From Hofstenia miamia (taxonomy: Eukaryota > Xenacoelomorpha > Acoela > Hofsteniidae): a stretch of DNA of 44,900 nt. The notes beneath the pieces were generated by a model, which was given only the letters and a program-made list of their open reading frames with translations, was not told the DNA's origin and searched no databases. Below are positions 44,151 to 44,900 of this stretch, piece after piece. Position numbers and translations under genes: made by a program. Each line of letters opens with the position of its first letter. Position 1 is the first letter of the stretch. The stretch is taken from the NCBI GenBank assembly GCA_900660155.1, contig CABFPE010000318.1, positions 548,935-593,834 on the forward strand, given 5' to 3'.

Positions 44151-44900
44151 GTTTATCCTTCTAAATGGACACCAGCCGGTTTAAGTTAAGGCTAATGCAT
44201 CACAGTTGTGTATTTTTAAAAATTGCTTACATAATGTTCATTGTATCTAAGTGTAACTCAACTTTCAGATTTCAACTGAGAAGTGTCCCTGTTTACAATC
44301 AATTAGTGGTTTTGTTTCATAAAAGCAGAGAGAATGTTTAATACCATGTAGAATACTGTTAGGTTTTTAATTTTTTTGTGTTATAACGCCCGAATAAAAC
44401 TGCACATAAGAGTATTTTTTGCATCACTGACTTGACGTAGTGAAAGGAACTTGATTGAACATTTGCTTTGAAAGTAAGATTCAAAATTATTCTACTTTTG
44501 AAAATGTTAAAAAATCAGTATATTTACGAATCCGCGTTAGTGATGTGTAGGTTTTAGGTTTGATGATGTTTTTGTTATTTGTACCCTCAGTTAAAACTCC
44601 ACCCATACCCTCCCGTACCTCTTTAAGTAGTAACGGGGACTCATTAAAATTTCTGAATTCTTAGCCGGTTTTACTTGTTAAAATTACTTTACCCTTACAC
44701 ATTATTTTGCTGATCTTAAATTTGATGATGGATAAAATATTCAATATCAATATTCATTCATGTGAGCATGGTTATATAAGCTCATTTTGCATGAGTTTCA
44801 CCGAGTTGAATCTGTAAGAATATTTTTATAAGTAATAAGTAGAAGACAATAATAAACGTAGGAAGTAATGAAGCTATGCTAAAACATTTAAAATAATTAT
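44151..44900. other. AT-rich DNA with no recognised gene
   Basis: No coding feature, repeat array or transposon end was recognised between the decayed stretch and the window edge. Confidence 0.5.

Noticed and set aside
1..44900. CRISPR array, bacterial operon, tRNA or rRNA gene
   Set aside because: No direct-repeat and spacer pattern, no dense coding, and no RNA-gene consensus was seen; the transposons are eukaryotic.

Overview
This looks like a stretch of an AT-rich metazoan nuclear genome, probably an invertebrate. The evidence is very high A+T, stop codons throughout intergenic DNA, many long (TA)n microsatellites, and a dense layer of decayed eukaryotic transposons (Tc1/mariner, hAT, and LINEs of the L2 and CR1/Jockey type). 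It would suit a Hydra-like cnidarian, but nothing in the sequence fixes the species. No bacterial operons, rRNA, tRNA or CRISPR were seen. Most of the window is transposon-derived or unrecognised. The one convincing host gene is on the minus strand near the right end (about 43201 down to 42464 or 42411): a secreted or surface protein with two Ly6/uPAR (LU, three-finger) domains.

Layout. 1-2745: unrecognised AT-rich DNA with a GC-rich hairpin (292-324) and a smaller palindrome (1303-1322). 2750-4415: GC-rich repeat ends flanking a ~704 bp unit present twice and identical by eye, with a single N at the left edge of the first copy. 5330-6190: a ZMYM1/TTF-type hAT transposase remnant (+). 7619-7975: a Tc1/mariner transposase 3' end (-). 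14350-18417: a nested cluster holding a possible Tc1 scrap (-), an L2-type LINE reverse transcriptase fragment (-), and a CR1/Jockey-like LINE (+). That LINE is split by a 726 bp hAT element with a perfect 8 bp target duplication. 18442-19205: two blocks of a degenerate 11 bp repeat. 19700-20555: a third LINE 3' end (+). 25532-26465: a DDE transposase of another Tc1/mariner/IS630-like family (+), followed by a ~20 bp tandem repeat. 27162-28458: a second hAT element with a perfect 8 bp target duplication. 33101-35640: a hAT transposase C-terminus (-), a long Tc1-like transposase with a mutated catalytic Asp (+), an isolated hAT end, and another Tc1 remnant (-). 42411-43400: the LU-domain gene and its upstream region. 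43690-44150: an unrecognised decayed coding-like stretch (-).

The genes do not form a pathway. Every transposase and reverse transcriptase seen is broken by frameshifts, stops or lost catalytic residues, so the elements look dead or dependent on copies elsewhere. The two hAT elements with intact target duplications show real past insertions; the one inside the LINE dates that LINE as older. I found no convincing new multi-gene system. The items most worth checking are the C-terminal structure of the LU-domain gene, the 11 bp repeat, the exact 704 bp duplication (possibly an assembly artefact) and the hAT-in-LINE nesting.
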